A DNA stretch of 64,000 nt from Laburnicola sp. R22_1 (Eukaryota; Ascomycota; Dothideomycetes; Pleosporales; Didymosphaeriaceae): positions 930,001-994,000 of the forward strand of contig JACONQ010000016.1 of assembly GCA_014281115.1 (NCBI GenBank), written 5' to 3'. Numbering within the stretch: the stretch's first letter is position 1; each line of letters begins with the position of its first letter. Below the pieces are notes generated by a model. The model saw only the letters and a list, made by a program, of their open reading frames with translations, was not told the origin of the DNA and made no database searches. Below are positions 41,256-52,096 of the stretch, piece after piece. A program made the translations under genes and the position numbers.

Positions 41256-42200
41256 GTTTAACTTGATTTGAGTACCACTCTCGGCTGTATTCTAGGACTA
41301 TAAAGGTTCTATTTAAGGGTCACACTAAAGATAAGCCACTTATTAAGAACCTAGACAAGAATATTCTTGCCAAAGATCTGGCTAGCTATACAAGGGGTCA
41401 CTAGATCGCGTTAACAATTATCTGCCTACTGCGCTAAGACATCTATAATATTAGCGACCTAGTAGTTATTCTAAAGCCATAGAGTACCTATTAGGCACGT
41501 GATTGGCTAGTAATTGCCGCTCTGCTCTCTAGAATTAAAGTAGATTACAATTTATAGCCATATAAGATTACCAAAAAGATAATTAACTATATCGCTAAGC
41601 TTAATTCTGCTAGTCTGCACTATAGATAACTAACAATAACTGCGTTTAGAGGATAGTTATAGTGTCTAATATTGCTAGATAATATACCCACAGGAAATGT
41701 AGGTGACCTTATAAATAAGGGTCTTGTTAGGGACAATACCTGCGTGATTAATCAGAATGGGATTCTAACGGGCGGCTAGTACTAGCGCCCTCTCAAGAAA
41801 CAAGACAGTATGGCTGGATAGCTACTCCCTAACTCGCAACACGTCTTAGTTATCCTAGGAATCCGCAGGGCCATATGTTGCTGGGAGCACTATATGCTTT
41901 TACAAGACAATAACATAGGGAAAGGACTAGCCCTTATTATTATCCTAGTGGGCTAGGAAGGGAGATTTATTTATGTTAAATTTGTTAGTAGTGTGCACGA
42001 GGTGTCTTTAAGATGTGGCTATTTTAACAATTAGTTTGGCTATAACTAGTTTAGAGTTAGGGCGAGAGAAGATGAAAAAGAGGCGAAGGCGGTCAAATTT
42101 TAAGATTTACCTCATAAGCTGAAAAAGTCCTCTTTAAAGAGCTTTGCGTGGCTATGCGGTAAGGTTTAAATAGGAGACCAAGAACATACGGGCAACCTTC
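41256..42200. other. TA-rich RIP-like block
   Basis: Sequence suddenly rich in TA, TAA and TAG in all frames (CTAGTAGTTATTCTAAAGCC, ATAATATACCCACAGG). This is the pattern of an old repeat mutated by RIP. No element ends were found. Confidence 0.55.
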
Positions 42201-42760
42201 TCTTAGCTTCAGAGACAAAGAATGATGGTATTATTAAAGGATATTCCCTTAACATTTTCTAGGGAAAAGGCGGTCAAAGCCATGAGACTCACAGCAAAAG
42301 AGAGAAGTATAGAGTTAGCCTGTTGGATGAGCCAATCTTCCGCGTGTGGGCCAAATCCGGTCAAGATGTTAATAGAAAGGATTCTGACTCTACTATCAAA
42401 ATACAGCGAATGAAGCCCAAGAAATCGTGGCCGCCTAAGTCTATGCCTGCTTTTAAAAGAGTATACAATACTTCCTACAACTACCACAGCTCTAATCTTT
42501 TCTAGTTTAGGGACGGCCCCAGTCGCAACATCTATGCAGCCATCGGCCCCAAACATTTCATCCCAGATGGAAAACACCCATACCGGGGCTTTTGGATAGG
42601 TACAAAAAGGCTCCTCCGCATTAGTGAAATATATGCTCATTCTAACCGCCCGCTCTTCTAGTTTCCTCACCACACCAACAACCCTTAGTTGCCCTATTCT
42701 ATCAACCTTACCACCAGAGCCTCGAAGCAATCGCACTAACCGGAAACAAAGACATACCAA
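42201..42760 (+). pseudogene. Coding-like relic, unrecognised
   Basis: A plus-strand frame with a few stops reads LLDEPIFRVWAKSGQDVNRK, MPAFKRVYNTSYNYHSSNLF, then SRNIYAAIGPKHFIPDGKHP, YRGFWIGTKRLLRISEIY. Composition is protein-like but I know no family. It may be a captured or decayed host gene. Confidence 0.35.
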
Positions 42761-43415
42761 GGGGCGCCGTGCATTTCATCGTCAAAGACCTGAGTGAAGT
42801 TAAGGGACACTATAACGGTGAAGGAGAATGGCGAGGACGTCCAGTCTTAACAGCCACATTTCCCCTCCCGAGCGATATGCCTCTTCTTCCTTAAGGATCT
42901 ATACGTTTTCTGGTAATGAAGACGACTGTTAGGTGTTACAGCCTGCTATCTGGGCCTGATTAATCATTCGCTTGTCCGTATCCTCTCCGCCCAGGCCGCG
43001 AAAATGAAGGTGGGAACTGCTTACGTTGTGATGGAGTCTGAGGTAGCCCGCTTTGGATCTAGCGGTTCGCTTAGTCATGTCGTCTTGGCGCGGGGCAGCC
43101 TCGATCCTCGACGCTCGTCCTCGCCCCACCTTCTCACCCATCTTTCTCCGCCAACTGCGCTGAACACGGCCAACTCTTCATGACACCGAAGCGCAAGCGA
43201 GAAGACGACACTTTCGAGCGCGACCATCTCGCTGCCTTGCCGGCGTCCTGGTCGCGCCCGTTCCCGCCCCCTCAGCCGAAGGCGACGCGTCCAACTGCTT
43301 CGGTCTCCTAGATTTCCAGGTCTCACCGCCGAGGCGCGACGCAGAAGGCGACGTCTCCAATTGCCTCGGCCTCTTAGACTTCCAGAGGCCAGCGCCCGCC
43401 GCCGAAGACGATCCG

Positions 43416-44571
43416 ATGCCCGACGCCCACGCCGAGCGCAAACTCCTCGAGTGCGCGAACATCTTCTGCGAAGAAGACACGCCGCTACCGCCCGAGCTCC
43501 AGGTCCACATCGATCGTCTCCGGCAGGTGCGTGCCCACGCGTCCCCTGTCGCCGAAGAAATTCGCGGTAAAGCAAAATGGGCGCGGACTGCGAACGAAGT
43601 CACGGCGCGGGATAGATTCGCCCGGATCCTGCTGCTGCGCGACCGGGGTACGGGTGGCCACGACTTTGTCCAGCTGTTGCAGGACGCCAAGATAGACAAT
43701 GCTTACATGCCGCCGCTCACGGAACGCACCGCGATAGATAAAAGGCTAGCCATTCCAGCTGCTGAGGCCGACACTGCGCATGGCTATGTCCCGATTGCGA
43801 GCGATGTACAGCGCGCCGTCCCCTTCACCAAATCTCAGGAGATGGTGGTGAACCTTACGTCAGTAGTTCCGCCTTTTGCGTACGCGCTGAGTGCTAGCAT
43901 TCACTAGCTGGCCCGTCAACAAATGGATTCTTTTCCCCTTCTTAACTGCGCAGTGGAAACGGGAACAACCCCACGAGAACGCGATTCCCCAGGCTGCGCG
44001 CGACGGCGCTACCATCGTCAATTACCTTCGGAAGTTCTACATGGAGGCTCGAAATGATGGCCGGGAGCCTGGGGTCGTTGAGACTAGTCATGTGTCTGTC
44101 ACGTTCGACGGTCGGCTTGCCGTGCTCTGGATACACTGGTATGCCGCCAATAAGAAGCAATGGCACATGGACCACGTCCTAGGCATTTGCGTAGACGAGC
44201 TCGAACAGAACGTGCGGTTCAGGGCCATCTTGCGCAATCTTCAAGACTGGGCTGTTGGCGAACGCTTGAATAGCATACGCCGGGCTATCGATCACTACAC
44301 ACTCTCAACACAGGGCTCATCTGCTCCAGTACAGGCTGGTCGTCCGGCGAAGAAGTCAAGGTCGACAACGGCACTCGTACCCTCACCGGCGTCAAATCCC
44401 CAGGCTTTGGAAAAGAGAGGCCGTGGGCGACCAAGGAAGAGTGTTGCGCCTCCAGTACCCGCAGCCAAGGTTGGAAGGCCAGGTAAGACAGCAGAGGTAG
44501 CTACGTCTGCTTCGAACTCTTCGGGAAAGCGCCGGAGTTCAAGGCTATGTTCTGAGGTTGAAGATGCCTAG
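43416..44571 (+). CDS. DUF7924-like protein with C-terminal AT-hooks, 2 exons
   Basis: Exons 43416-43858 and 43908-44571, with a 49-bp intron (GTCAGT...CACTAG) that rejoins VVNLTWPVNKWILFPFLTAQ in frame. The core has the order I know from fungal DUF7924 proteins: ERKLLECANIFC, PPELQVHIDRLR, AKWARTANEVTARDRFARIL, WPVNKWILFPFLTAQWKREQ, VSVTFDGRLAVLWIHWY, then FRAILRNLQDWAVGERLNSI. The tail contains a clear AT-hook, KRGRGRPRKS, and two weaker ones (VQAGRPAKK, KVGRPGKT), so DNA binding in the nucleus is likely. Upstream in the same frame a 22-residue unit is duplicated (EGDASNCFGLLDFQ, EGDVSNCLGLLDFQ). Another ATG at 43180 (MTPKRKRED) is in a different phase, so the true N-terminus may involve an intron I could not place. 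Confidence 0.7.
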
Positions 44572-45713
44572 CTTGGGCATCTACCGAAGGCACACTGATA
44601 TTCGGGAAAGAGATGGAGAGAGATCGCCAGGTTGCTGGGAATGCAATGACAACTACGGTGGTCAGAACATCACTTCTCTCTGTCCTAATTGCGGCGTTCA
44701 AATCGTTCAGGAAGAATACTCTTGGGCTTTGTATTAGAGGGAAGGTTTATACCCCAGGGATGGTACTATGGCTAGACAAGCGTGCTTCCTTTCCCTTTGT
44801 CTTCTTTCTTTTTGCCACTGCTGTCCTTCTTTGGATTCACCTACTGGGAGCATTGTCGGCCTGCCGCAAACAGCCTTCTTTTTGTTGTGCTTGTCCAACT
44901 GGACTAGTTCTACTTGCGTATTCTTTTGTATATACCCTTTTCCTTGCACCGTAAACCGCAAGGTGCGCGAAGACTTACCACTCGGTACTCTTTTCCATTA
45001 GATAGCTGTACCATCAGTCAACTACTTCTATCTTTCCTTTGCTAGCCTAATTTTACATTTTCACAACCTACTACATTATATTCTTCTAGGACGACCCTCC
45101 ATGGCTATCAGAATCATTATCCTGGCGCGCTGCCACGGATATCCCCCACAGATATCCCCCAACAGCGTCATGTAACCCGCGGATGTAGCGTCGCCTAGAA
45201 CTACAGTGTCGCTAATTCTGAGCGGACTTGGAAAGAATTATTCCAGAGTTTTTTTTATATAAAACTTTAAAATAGGAATGTATACCTATTTTACTAGACT
45301 AGCTATAGCAGTTCTGAATATGGCGTTTTGAAGAGGAAATATAAGCGGGTTTATGTTGTTTAATATGTAATAATGTAAGATACCTATATAGGCATGTGAA
45401 GACGTAGTAGGAATGTGAGGCATGTTTGAAACGTGGGATGACTATTCTAGGATTATGGTAGATACCGACATCGATTTGAGCTCGTGGGTAACTACGCAGA
45501 ACGTGAAATGTTAGTAGTAGGTCTCAAGTAACTGTAATGGAAGGCATGTTAAAACGTGGAAGGACTATTCTAGGATCATGTTAGACACCGGCATCTTAAG
45601 TAACTGTGAACTTCTTGTAATATATTCCTAGACATCTAACTACACCATTATAGCTCATCATCCAACCCAGACTCTTTGTCATCGCCCTCAGCACAAGCGG
45701 CGAGAGCTCCTGC
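44572..45713. other. Intergenic region with RIP-like right half
   Basis: Up to about 45.0 kb ordinary composition, then AT-rich from about 45.23 kb (TTTTTTTTATATAAAACTTT). GAAACGTGGGATGACTATTCTAGGATTATG at about 45.43 kb and a close relative at about 45.55 kb form a local duplication. No gene seen. Confidence 0.45.
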
Positions 45714-47039
45714 TCACAACTCCCACGTTTGAGTTGATGCCCGAGACTGGCAGTCATCATTCTCCCACGTTTGAGTCGACGCCCGAGACAGACAGTCATC
45801 AGAAGAAGTGGCGAGAGCTCCTGCAGATGCTTGTGGTTGGTAGGATCTTGCTTCCATCGCAGCAAGGACCGTGCTTACGCACCTCCGCGACGCCAGAGCT
45901 GTGAGTTCGTCTTTCAGCTGGATCTTCACAGAGAGGAGCATGGCGAATGCAGCGTCAGCTTCTCGCTGCGCCTTGGCGACATTGTCTATATTCGCAGTTG
46001 GTGGAGGCGGGAGTAGCTCATCCTCTTCCTCTTCCTCTCCACCGTCCAACAGCTCTTCATCGCTCTCTGTTCCAATTCCAGCCTCGGAGGTGCTGTTTGG
46101 CTCCATCGACATGTCGATAGCCAGCTTGAACAGCTCTTCGTCGCTGTCAATCTCAGAATTGCAGGGATTCGAGGCTGAATCAGCGCGTTGCTTCCCTTGT
46201 GCAATTTGAGACCGGCGGGTAGCCTCTGCAACTTCCGCTGGATCGAAACCCAGGTCCGCGCGTTCTCTGTCTTGCGCGGCGCTGGAAGACGGGAGCATTG
46301 CGGAGGGAGCTCGGTTAACTTCGCCGTGGATTCTGCCGCTGCCTCTACCATTGCCAAGGGGATGAACTTGAGACCGGCGGGTGGCCTCTGCAACTTCTGC
46401 TGGATTGAACCCTAGGTCCGCGCGTTCTCTGTCTCGCGTGGCGCTGGAAGGCTGGAGCATTGCGGAGGGAGCTCGGTTGACTTCGCCGTGGATTCCGCCG
46501 CTGCCTCTACTCCTACGACGGGGAAGAGAGTCCAACCTCGGCGTAGGCATGGGAATGCGAGGGCGGCGTGGCACCGCGGCATTATCTCCATGTCGATTGA
46601 TCCTACGACTAGGAGCTGAGGGAGCTTGTGCGTGCCCATTGTCAGCTTCATCCGGATTGTGGATGTATGACGGGTCAAAATCCGCCGTCAGCTCTGGAAC
46701 ATAGGCCCTACGCCGCGTATCTCCATGTCGATTGATCCTACGACTAGGAGCTGGGGGAGCTTGTGCGTGCCCATTGTCAACGCCATCGGGCTTGTGGATG
46801 TATGCCGGGTCGAAATCCGGCGTCGGCTCTGGAACATACGGCCTACGCAGCGGCACAATATTCCTAGCCGACGCGCCCGAGTTGTGCGGAACAAAAGTAA
46901 CGCTGTTCCTGGTGTTCTGGGCCATGCGGAAGTTCCGGTTCCCGTTGACCGATAGCTGAGGCGGCGAGGATTCTAGGTCCAGTACAATTCGCGTCCTAGA
47001 CCGTGGTGTACCGCGAATCCGGCGGTTGTTCTCAGCCAT
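45714..47039 (-). CDS. Repeat-built disordered protein, unknown
   Basis: 441 residues, one intact frame starting MAENNRRIRGTPRSRTRIVL. Built from three internal duplications: a 43-residue unit (RPYVPEPTPDFDPAYIHKPD ... PAPSRRINRHGD) twice; a 45-residue unit (GIHGEVNRAPSAMLQPSSAT ... GFNPAEVAEATRRSQ) twice; and SRASTQTWE twice at the end. An acidic run GGEEEEEDELLPPPPT lies between a DSDEELFKLAIDMSM helix and a coiled-coil-like READAAFAMLLSVKIQLKDE. No signal peptide or known domain. Intact frame next to heavily mutated repeats suggests selection or recent origin. It sits in the accessory, transposon-rich part and could be lineage-specific. Confidence 0.6.
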   Translation of the reverse strand: MAENNRRIRGTPRSRTRIVLDLESSPPQLSVNGNRNFRMAQNTRNSVTFVPHNSGASARNIVPLRRPYVPEPTPDFDPAYIHKPDGVDNGHAQAPPAPSRRINRHGDTRRRAYVPELTADFDPSYIHNPDEADNGHAQAPSAPSRRINRHGDNAAVPRRPRIPMPTPRLDSLPRRRSRGSGGIHGEVNRAPSAMLQPSSATRDRERADLGFNPAEVAEATRRSQVHPLGNGRGSGRIHGEVNRAPSAMLPSSSAAQDRERADLGFDPAEVAEATRRSQIAQGKQRADSASNPCNSEIDSDEELFKLAIDMSMEPNSTSEAGIGTESDEELLDGGEEEEEDELLPPPPTANIDNVAKAQREADAAFAMLLSVKIQLKDELTALASRRCVSTVLAAMEARSYQPQASAGALATSSDDCLSRASTQTWENDDCQSRASTQTWEL

Positions 47040-47907
47040 GGTAAGCTAAGATGTCCTCTTGAAGAGTGGTGGATTTATAATACTAGACGAAGCAAGAGCT
47101 GTGAAAAGCTAGGTATCAAACCTAGGAGTCCTGTACTTGCTTGTTTTCGTTCTGTTATAATCTCCAAGGGAAGAATATTAGGCGGGATTATATAGAAGTT
47201 TGGGGCACGTATTGTACACTATTACTGAATAGTGGTATTCAGTAACAATAGTATAAAGGCGGACTGCTTTCTTTGTTTGGGACATTGTGAGGTAGGTAGG
47301 TATATAGTGGAGTTGTAGCAGAATAATGCAGCCATCCCAGCGTTGAGCATGTACAACAAAAGTGTATGAATGTATGCGACCATGGAACTTGGATGGCCAG
47401 GATGAGTCGGATGCCGAAGATGGGTCAGATGACCAAGATGAGTAGGATGCGTAAGATGATGAGTATGGGAGCCAGCAGGCAGACTTGTTGGAGGCGCCTT
47501 GGATATATATAGAGGGTTGCTATTGGTAGCCCATGTCCGTCCAGATGGTATAAATGGCGTACATATAGACCGTGATCCACGGCGAATCCCGCGATTGTTC
47601 TTGGCGAGGAATCGTGATTGTGTGTGTACATTGGGTTAAAGTTCTTGGAAGTTGCAAAAGGTCGATGATATGATAGTATATGTGAATCGGTGAAGGTCCA
47701 GAATGGATATAGTTAGAATTGGGGCTGTCTAGATGCTGACCTGCAGCTTGACGTGGGAACGAATAACAGGGACTTTGGATATTTTGTTGGCGAATGCGAC
47801 TCCTTCTAGCACGGCTTTGCGAGACTTTGGTCCGTTTTGTGAGACTGAGGATAACTTTTTGGGACTCTAGGACGGCTGTTCGAGACTTGAGGATGGCTTT
47901 TCGAGGC
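47040..47907. other. Intergenic region with small repeats
   Basis: Holds an imperfect palindrome TTACTGAATAGTGGTATTCAGTAA near 47.22 kb, a GATGAGTCGGATGCC-type short repeat at about 47.40-47.47 kb, and a GGACGGCTGTTCGAGACT / GGATGGCTTTTCGAGGCT duplication near 47.87-47.90 kb. No supported gene. Confidence 0.45.
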
Positions 47908-48234
47908 TCAAGACATCTCGTTGGCGAATGCGAATGCATCCAGGGCCCCTTTGAACTGGACCAGCAACTGGTCCTTCTCTGCCAGCTGCTGATCCTTGGC
48001 ATCGTTCTCTTTCTGGAGCACGGCAATCCACTGCTTAAGCATGACCTCTTTGTGGGTGTCGCTTATGCAGTAGTCCATGTTGTCCGAGTTGTCCGAGTTC
48101 TCCACGTCGCCAATGTTATCCACGTCGCTATTGTCGCTCGTGCAGTTCTTGTTGTCCGTGTTGTTTACGCCTTCCCGGGCGTCTGCCATGGCCAGCAGTA
48201 AACGGACGGATTCTCTCAAAGACTCGGTAGCCAT
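47908..48234 (-). CDS. Small coiled-coil protein, uncertain
   Basis: 108 residues starting MATESLRESVRLLLAMADAR. A central Asn/Asp/Ser-rich part is followed by a heptad-like helix (VMLKQWIAVLQKENDAKDQQ, LAEKDQLLVQFKGAL). Composition looks coding, but the family is unknown. It may be the first exon of a longer gene, since a frame with a repeated ILKSRTAVLESQKVILS continues downstream in another phase. Confidence 0.4.
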   Translation of the reverse strand: MATESLRESVRLLLAMADAREGVNNTDNKNCTSDNSDVDNIGDVENSDNSDNMDYCISDTHKEVMLKQWIAVLQKENDAKDQQLAEKDQLLVQFKGALDAFAFANEMS

Positions 48235-48589
48235 GGAAGTTCAAAAAGGCTCGTGAAGTCACAAGTCCAATCTTAACTGAAACAGTGGCAGTAAAAGCAG
48301 CAGGTATCAAGACAGCTCTCCTTCCTTTTCGTTGTCTTTTTCTGCCTTCAAAACCACCAATATCCCTCTTCTTATATATGCGTCCAAGGCACGCATTGTA
48401 CGCCCTCGCCGCATACTGCTATGCAACCACAATGTTGGGTGAAAGGAGCCTGTAGAGGGAGCTGACAATGTAGGTGGTGTGGAGGTAGATGAGTTCCTTG
48501 TTTGAGATGTTGTAAGAGTGATGGGTATTGAAGATCTTCGTCGTGTGGAGATTCTAACTAAGGTCAAGTCCGCACTATACACAGAGAGG

Positions 48590-48749
48590 CAGCGTTGACA
48601 ACGTACCGTAGCGAGTACGGCCGCAAGTACGGCCGAGCCGTGCACAGATTGTATATTGGCTAATTTCAAGGTTGAAAGCGCACTCTATACACCGTGCACG
48701 GCTCGGCCGTACTTGCGGCCGTACTCGCTACGGTACGTTGTCAACGCTG
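48590..48749. mobile_element. hAT-like MITE, 160 bp, 8-bp target duplication
   Basis: Two arms of about 57 bp that are near-perfect reverse complements (start CAGCGTTGACAACGTACCG, inner end GCCGTGCAC) enclose a 46-bp spacer. The direct repeat CAGAGAGG flanks it at 48582-48589 and 48750-48757. An 8-bp duplication and a CAG...CTG end are typical of the hAT superfamily. It encodes nothing, so it would need a transposase supplied elsewhere. The arms are GC-rich and show no RIP-like decay. Confidence 0.9.
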
Positions 48750-48757
48750 CAGAGAGG

Positions 48758-49702
48758 AGTAAAATAGGAGGCACTATAACCTAGTACCTAGCACACAGTA
48801 GTAGTAACAAAATATATATAAAATAATAATAATTTTATTATTAGCATTCTATATAATAGTATTATTAATAGTAGTTAATAGATAGGCTGCTATCTAGTAT
48901 AACTAAGTTATATATTATCTTTTAACTAGTAGACTATTAGAGAGCTATAGTAGAGCTATATAGAGTTATAACTATAGTTTGCTATACATATATTATATAA
49001 GTTTGCCTACTCTTATGATATCTATAATATTTAAAAATTCTTCCCCTTTAATATATATAATACTAAGTCTTTTAAATCTAACTCTTTAATATATATAGTA
49101 AGCTAGCTTTCTAGTGTTCTAAAATAAAGTTATCTAATATCTGCAGTTAGATAGTTGCTAAAGAATTTAAAACTAGTATAGACAACTAGCTAGGTAATAT
49201 TAGCTATCTAGCCTACTTACTATAAAATATAGTTAAGGTAGGCCTACTAAAGGACTAGATTAATTACACTATTCTAGAGGTTATAACTAATAATTCATTT
49301 AGGCTATATACTATTTTTACGCAACTCTAGATTTTTAAGTATAAGGCTATCCTTTTATATAGAGGCCTAAATAATAATATAGTAATATTTATATAATAAT
49401 AATAGCTCTTTGCTATTATATTATTAGCAAGGCTAAAGAATAGACTAAGATATAGTAGTAGGCAACTATTAGAAAAAGAGAGGGTATTTTTTATACGTTG
49501 CTAGAGCGCGCGCGCGCAGCTATAGTAGGAGAAGCTTCTAGCGACAGTTAAGATCTTATAGGCGCATAAGGATAATAAGGAATAAGAGTAGTAATATAAT
49601 AAGGGTAAAGGTAAGTAGTAGTAAGGGGAGTATAGAGGAGATAGGTAGTGGCGAGGTCCTAAGGGGCGGTATATAGCTTACTAGTTGCGAGGGGAGATCT
49701 AC
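48758..49702. other. Strongly AT-rich RIP-like block
   Basis: Almost entirely A/T with frequent TATATA, TAATAG and CTAGCT words and no frame longer than a few dozen codons (AATATATATAAAATAATAAT). This is the classic look of an old repeat destroyed by RIP. The purine-rich end (GTAAAGGTAAGTAGTAGTAAGG) differs. Confidence 0.7.
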
Positions 49703-49704
49703 TA

Positions 49705-49882
49705 ACGTGTCCGTGCGCGTGATGCGCGGATTCGCGTGATGCGCCGCTTTTTACTAGGAAAATCAAGAAAAACAAGGAAGATTTTAAAAAGGAAAGGTAG
49801 TTAAAGAATTATACTGCTTTAAACTTCCTTGTTTTTCTTGATTTTCCTAGTAAAAAGCGGCGCATCACGCGCACGGACACGT
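49705..49882. mobile_element. TA-type MITE, 178 bp, foldback
   Basis: Long inverted repeats (start ACGTGTCCGTGCGCGTGATG, inner part TTTTTACTAGGAAAATCAAG) separated by a short AT-rich spacer. The left arm has an extra 17 bp (GGATTCGCGTGATGCGC) that is a local duplication, so the arms are 76 and 59 bp. TA lies at 49703-49704 and 49883-49884; the right TA is also the left TA of element A. The terminal word GTGTCCGTGC is shared with element C, hinting at the same transposase group. Confidence 0.9.
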
Positions 49883-51841
49883 TACCGTGCCTTGGCAGTC
49901 GGTGCGCCGCGTCACCAAAACGCGCCACCCCCCATGCAACACCCCAACTTCAACGCGCGGCATCTCCATCAATATGGACCCAATCGAGGCCGCGATAGCA
50001 GCAATCGAATCGCGGAGACCAGGAGAAACTTTTTCGTATAGAGAAATTGCGAAAAAGTCTGGTGTTGTACGATCTACTTTGACGCGCCGGCACCGACGCG
50101 CTACATACGCGCAGCAAGATCCTCGCAGAAACCAACGAAATCTCAGCCAACAACAAGAAAAGGAGCTCCTACGGTATATAAGACGCCTTACTGAGCGTGG
50201 TCTTCCTCCTACACGTCAAATGATACAAAACTTCGCGATATCTATTGCTAAAAAGGACGTTAGTATGTCATGGGTTGAACGCTTTGTTAGGCGCAACGGC
50301 GAAGACTTGATATTAAGATGGACAACTGGAATCGATAGCAATCGCCATAACGCTGATTCAGGGGCAAATTATAGGCTCTACTTTGAGCTTCTACACGAGA
50401 AAATTACGAAGTATGGCGTAGAGCCTTAGCATACGTACAATATGGACGAAAAAGGCTTCCTACTTGGTATCACGGGCAGGTCAAAGAGGATCTTCGATAG
50501 GCCTCTATATGAGAGTCGCCAAGTGAGGCAATCTATCTAGGACGGCAGCTGTGAGTGGATCTCGCTCATCGCATGTATATGCGCTGATGGATCTACTGTT
50601 GATCCATCACTGATCTATTGATCTGACGCTGAGACTCTACAATCAAGCTGGGTTAAGGAAATTAACGTTAACTCTTATAGAGTCTTTATCACCTTATCAA
50701 CCTCTGGATGGTCAAACAACGATATAGGCCTTCAATGGCTCAAACAGGTGTTTGATCGCTGTACAAAGGAGAAGGCTCGACGGCAATGGCGACTCCTAGT
50801 CCTTGATGGGCATAGATCTCACGTTACTATGGATTTTATCAACTACTGTGATCAGAACAAGATCCTCCTTGCGATATTTCCCCCTCATACTACCCATACG
50901 CTGCAGCCTCTAGACGTCTGCGTGTTCAAGTCTCTCTTTGCCGCCTACTCCGACGAGCTCTCCGCATATCTATATAGGAGTTAGGGGCTATCAACAATCG
51001 CCAAAAGAGACTTCTTTACGCTATTCTGGAGGGCCTGGACAACATTAGTTACGCCGCAATTAATCACCAAAGCTTTTGACTGTACAGGTATCTGGCCGCC
51101 AGATCCTACGCCTATCCTCAGTCGATTTGACAGAGATGAGTCTCCAGAGCAGAGATCGCGCGAGAGCTCTACGTCAGTACTCAGCGCGTCAGATTGGCGC
51201 AAAATTGATCGGCTTTTGAAGGTTGTTGTTGATACAGGGGGCACTAATGAGGCCAAGAAGCTGAGTCGCACTGTACACTCAATCTCTGTACAAAAGCAGC
51301 TCCTAGAGCATGAAAATCAAGGCCTACGAGAGACTCTCAAAAACCAGAAACGGCGTCAAATAAAGGGCAGGACTCTGCCCCTTAAGCAACCAGATAAGTG
51401 GCATGGAGGAGCTGTTTTCTGGTCACCTGCCCGCGTACAGAGGGCGCGCGACTCTCTCAGCCAACAAGAGGCTGAAAAACAACAATTAGAACTCCAAAAA
51501 AGTCAGCAAAGAGAGATCCAGATAGCTAATAGGCAGCTTAAAGCTCGTCTACTACAGGAGAAGCGTGTTGCGCGGGCAGCAGCTCAAGATGCACGCGCCA
51601 AGGAGAAGGCTGATCAGGCTACTGAGCGACGCCTCCGTCAACAGGCTCGTACGGCGCAACAACAACTTCAGAGACGTCTCAAATTAGCTAGAAAGGGCAA
51701 TACAAAGGCTTCTAAGTCTACTACTAGGCTTATTAAGAAGAAGAAGCCTGCGCCAGCACCTGTGCGCATTGATGAAGCTGCATCTGCTCCACCAACGCCC
51801 TCATCGCGCAGAGGCCGAATCATCAGAACACCAAGTAGATA

Positions 51842-52010
51842 TGTAAGCAGCCTAGAGCTATGTCACATGACGACATTAGTCTCATGAGTCAGCTCGCCTA
51901 CTATATACGAGCCTCTGATCACTCCATGTACGATACACAGGCATATACACATCTGAACACAGATACTTCTACAATATACACTTTCTACACATACTACCCA
52001 ACTGCTTACA
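51842..52010 (+). repeat. 5' LTR of the copia element
   Basis: 169 bp, TG...CA ends within a short inverted TGTAAGCAG / CTGCTTACA. Followed by GTTATGAGCCTGG, the place where a tRNA primer site is expected; I could not match a specific tRNA. Confidence 0.95.
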
Positions 52011-52096
52011 GTTATGAGCCTGGCCTAATCCGCACTCATATACATACATTAACTCCCTACCTACCTATCCGTTGATCGAGCCTACTCTATCTTGCC

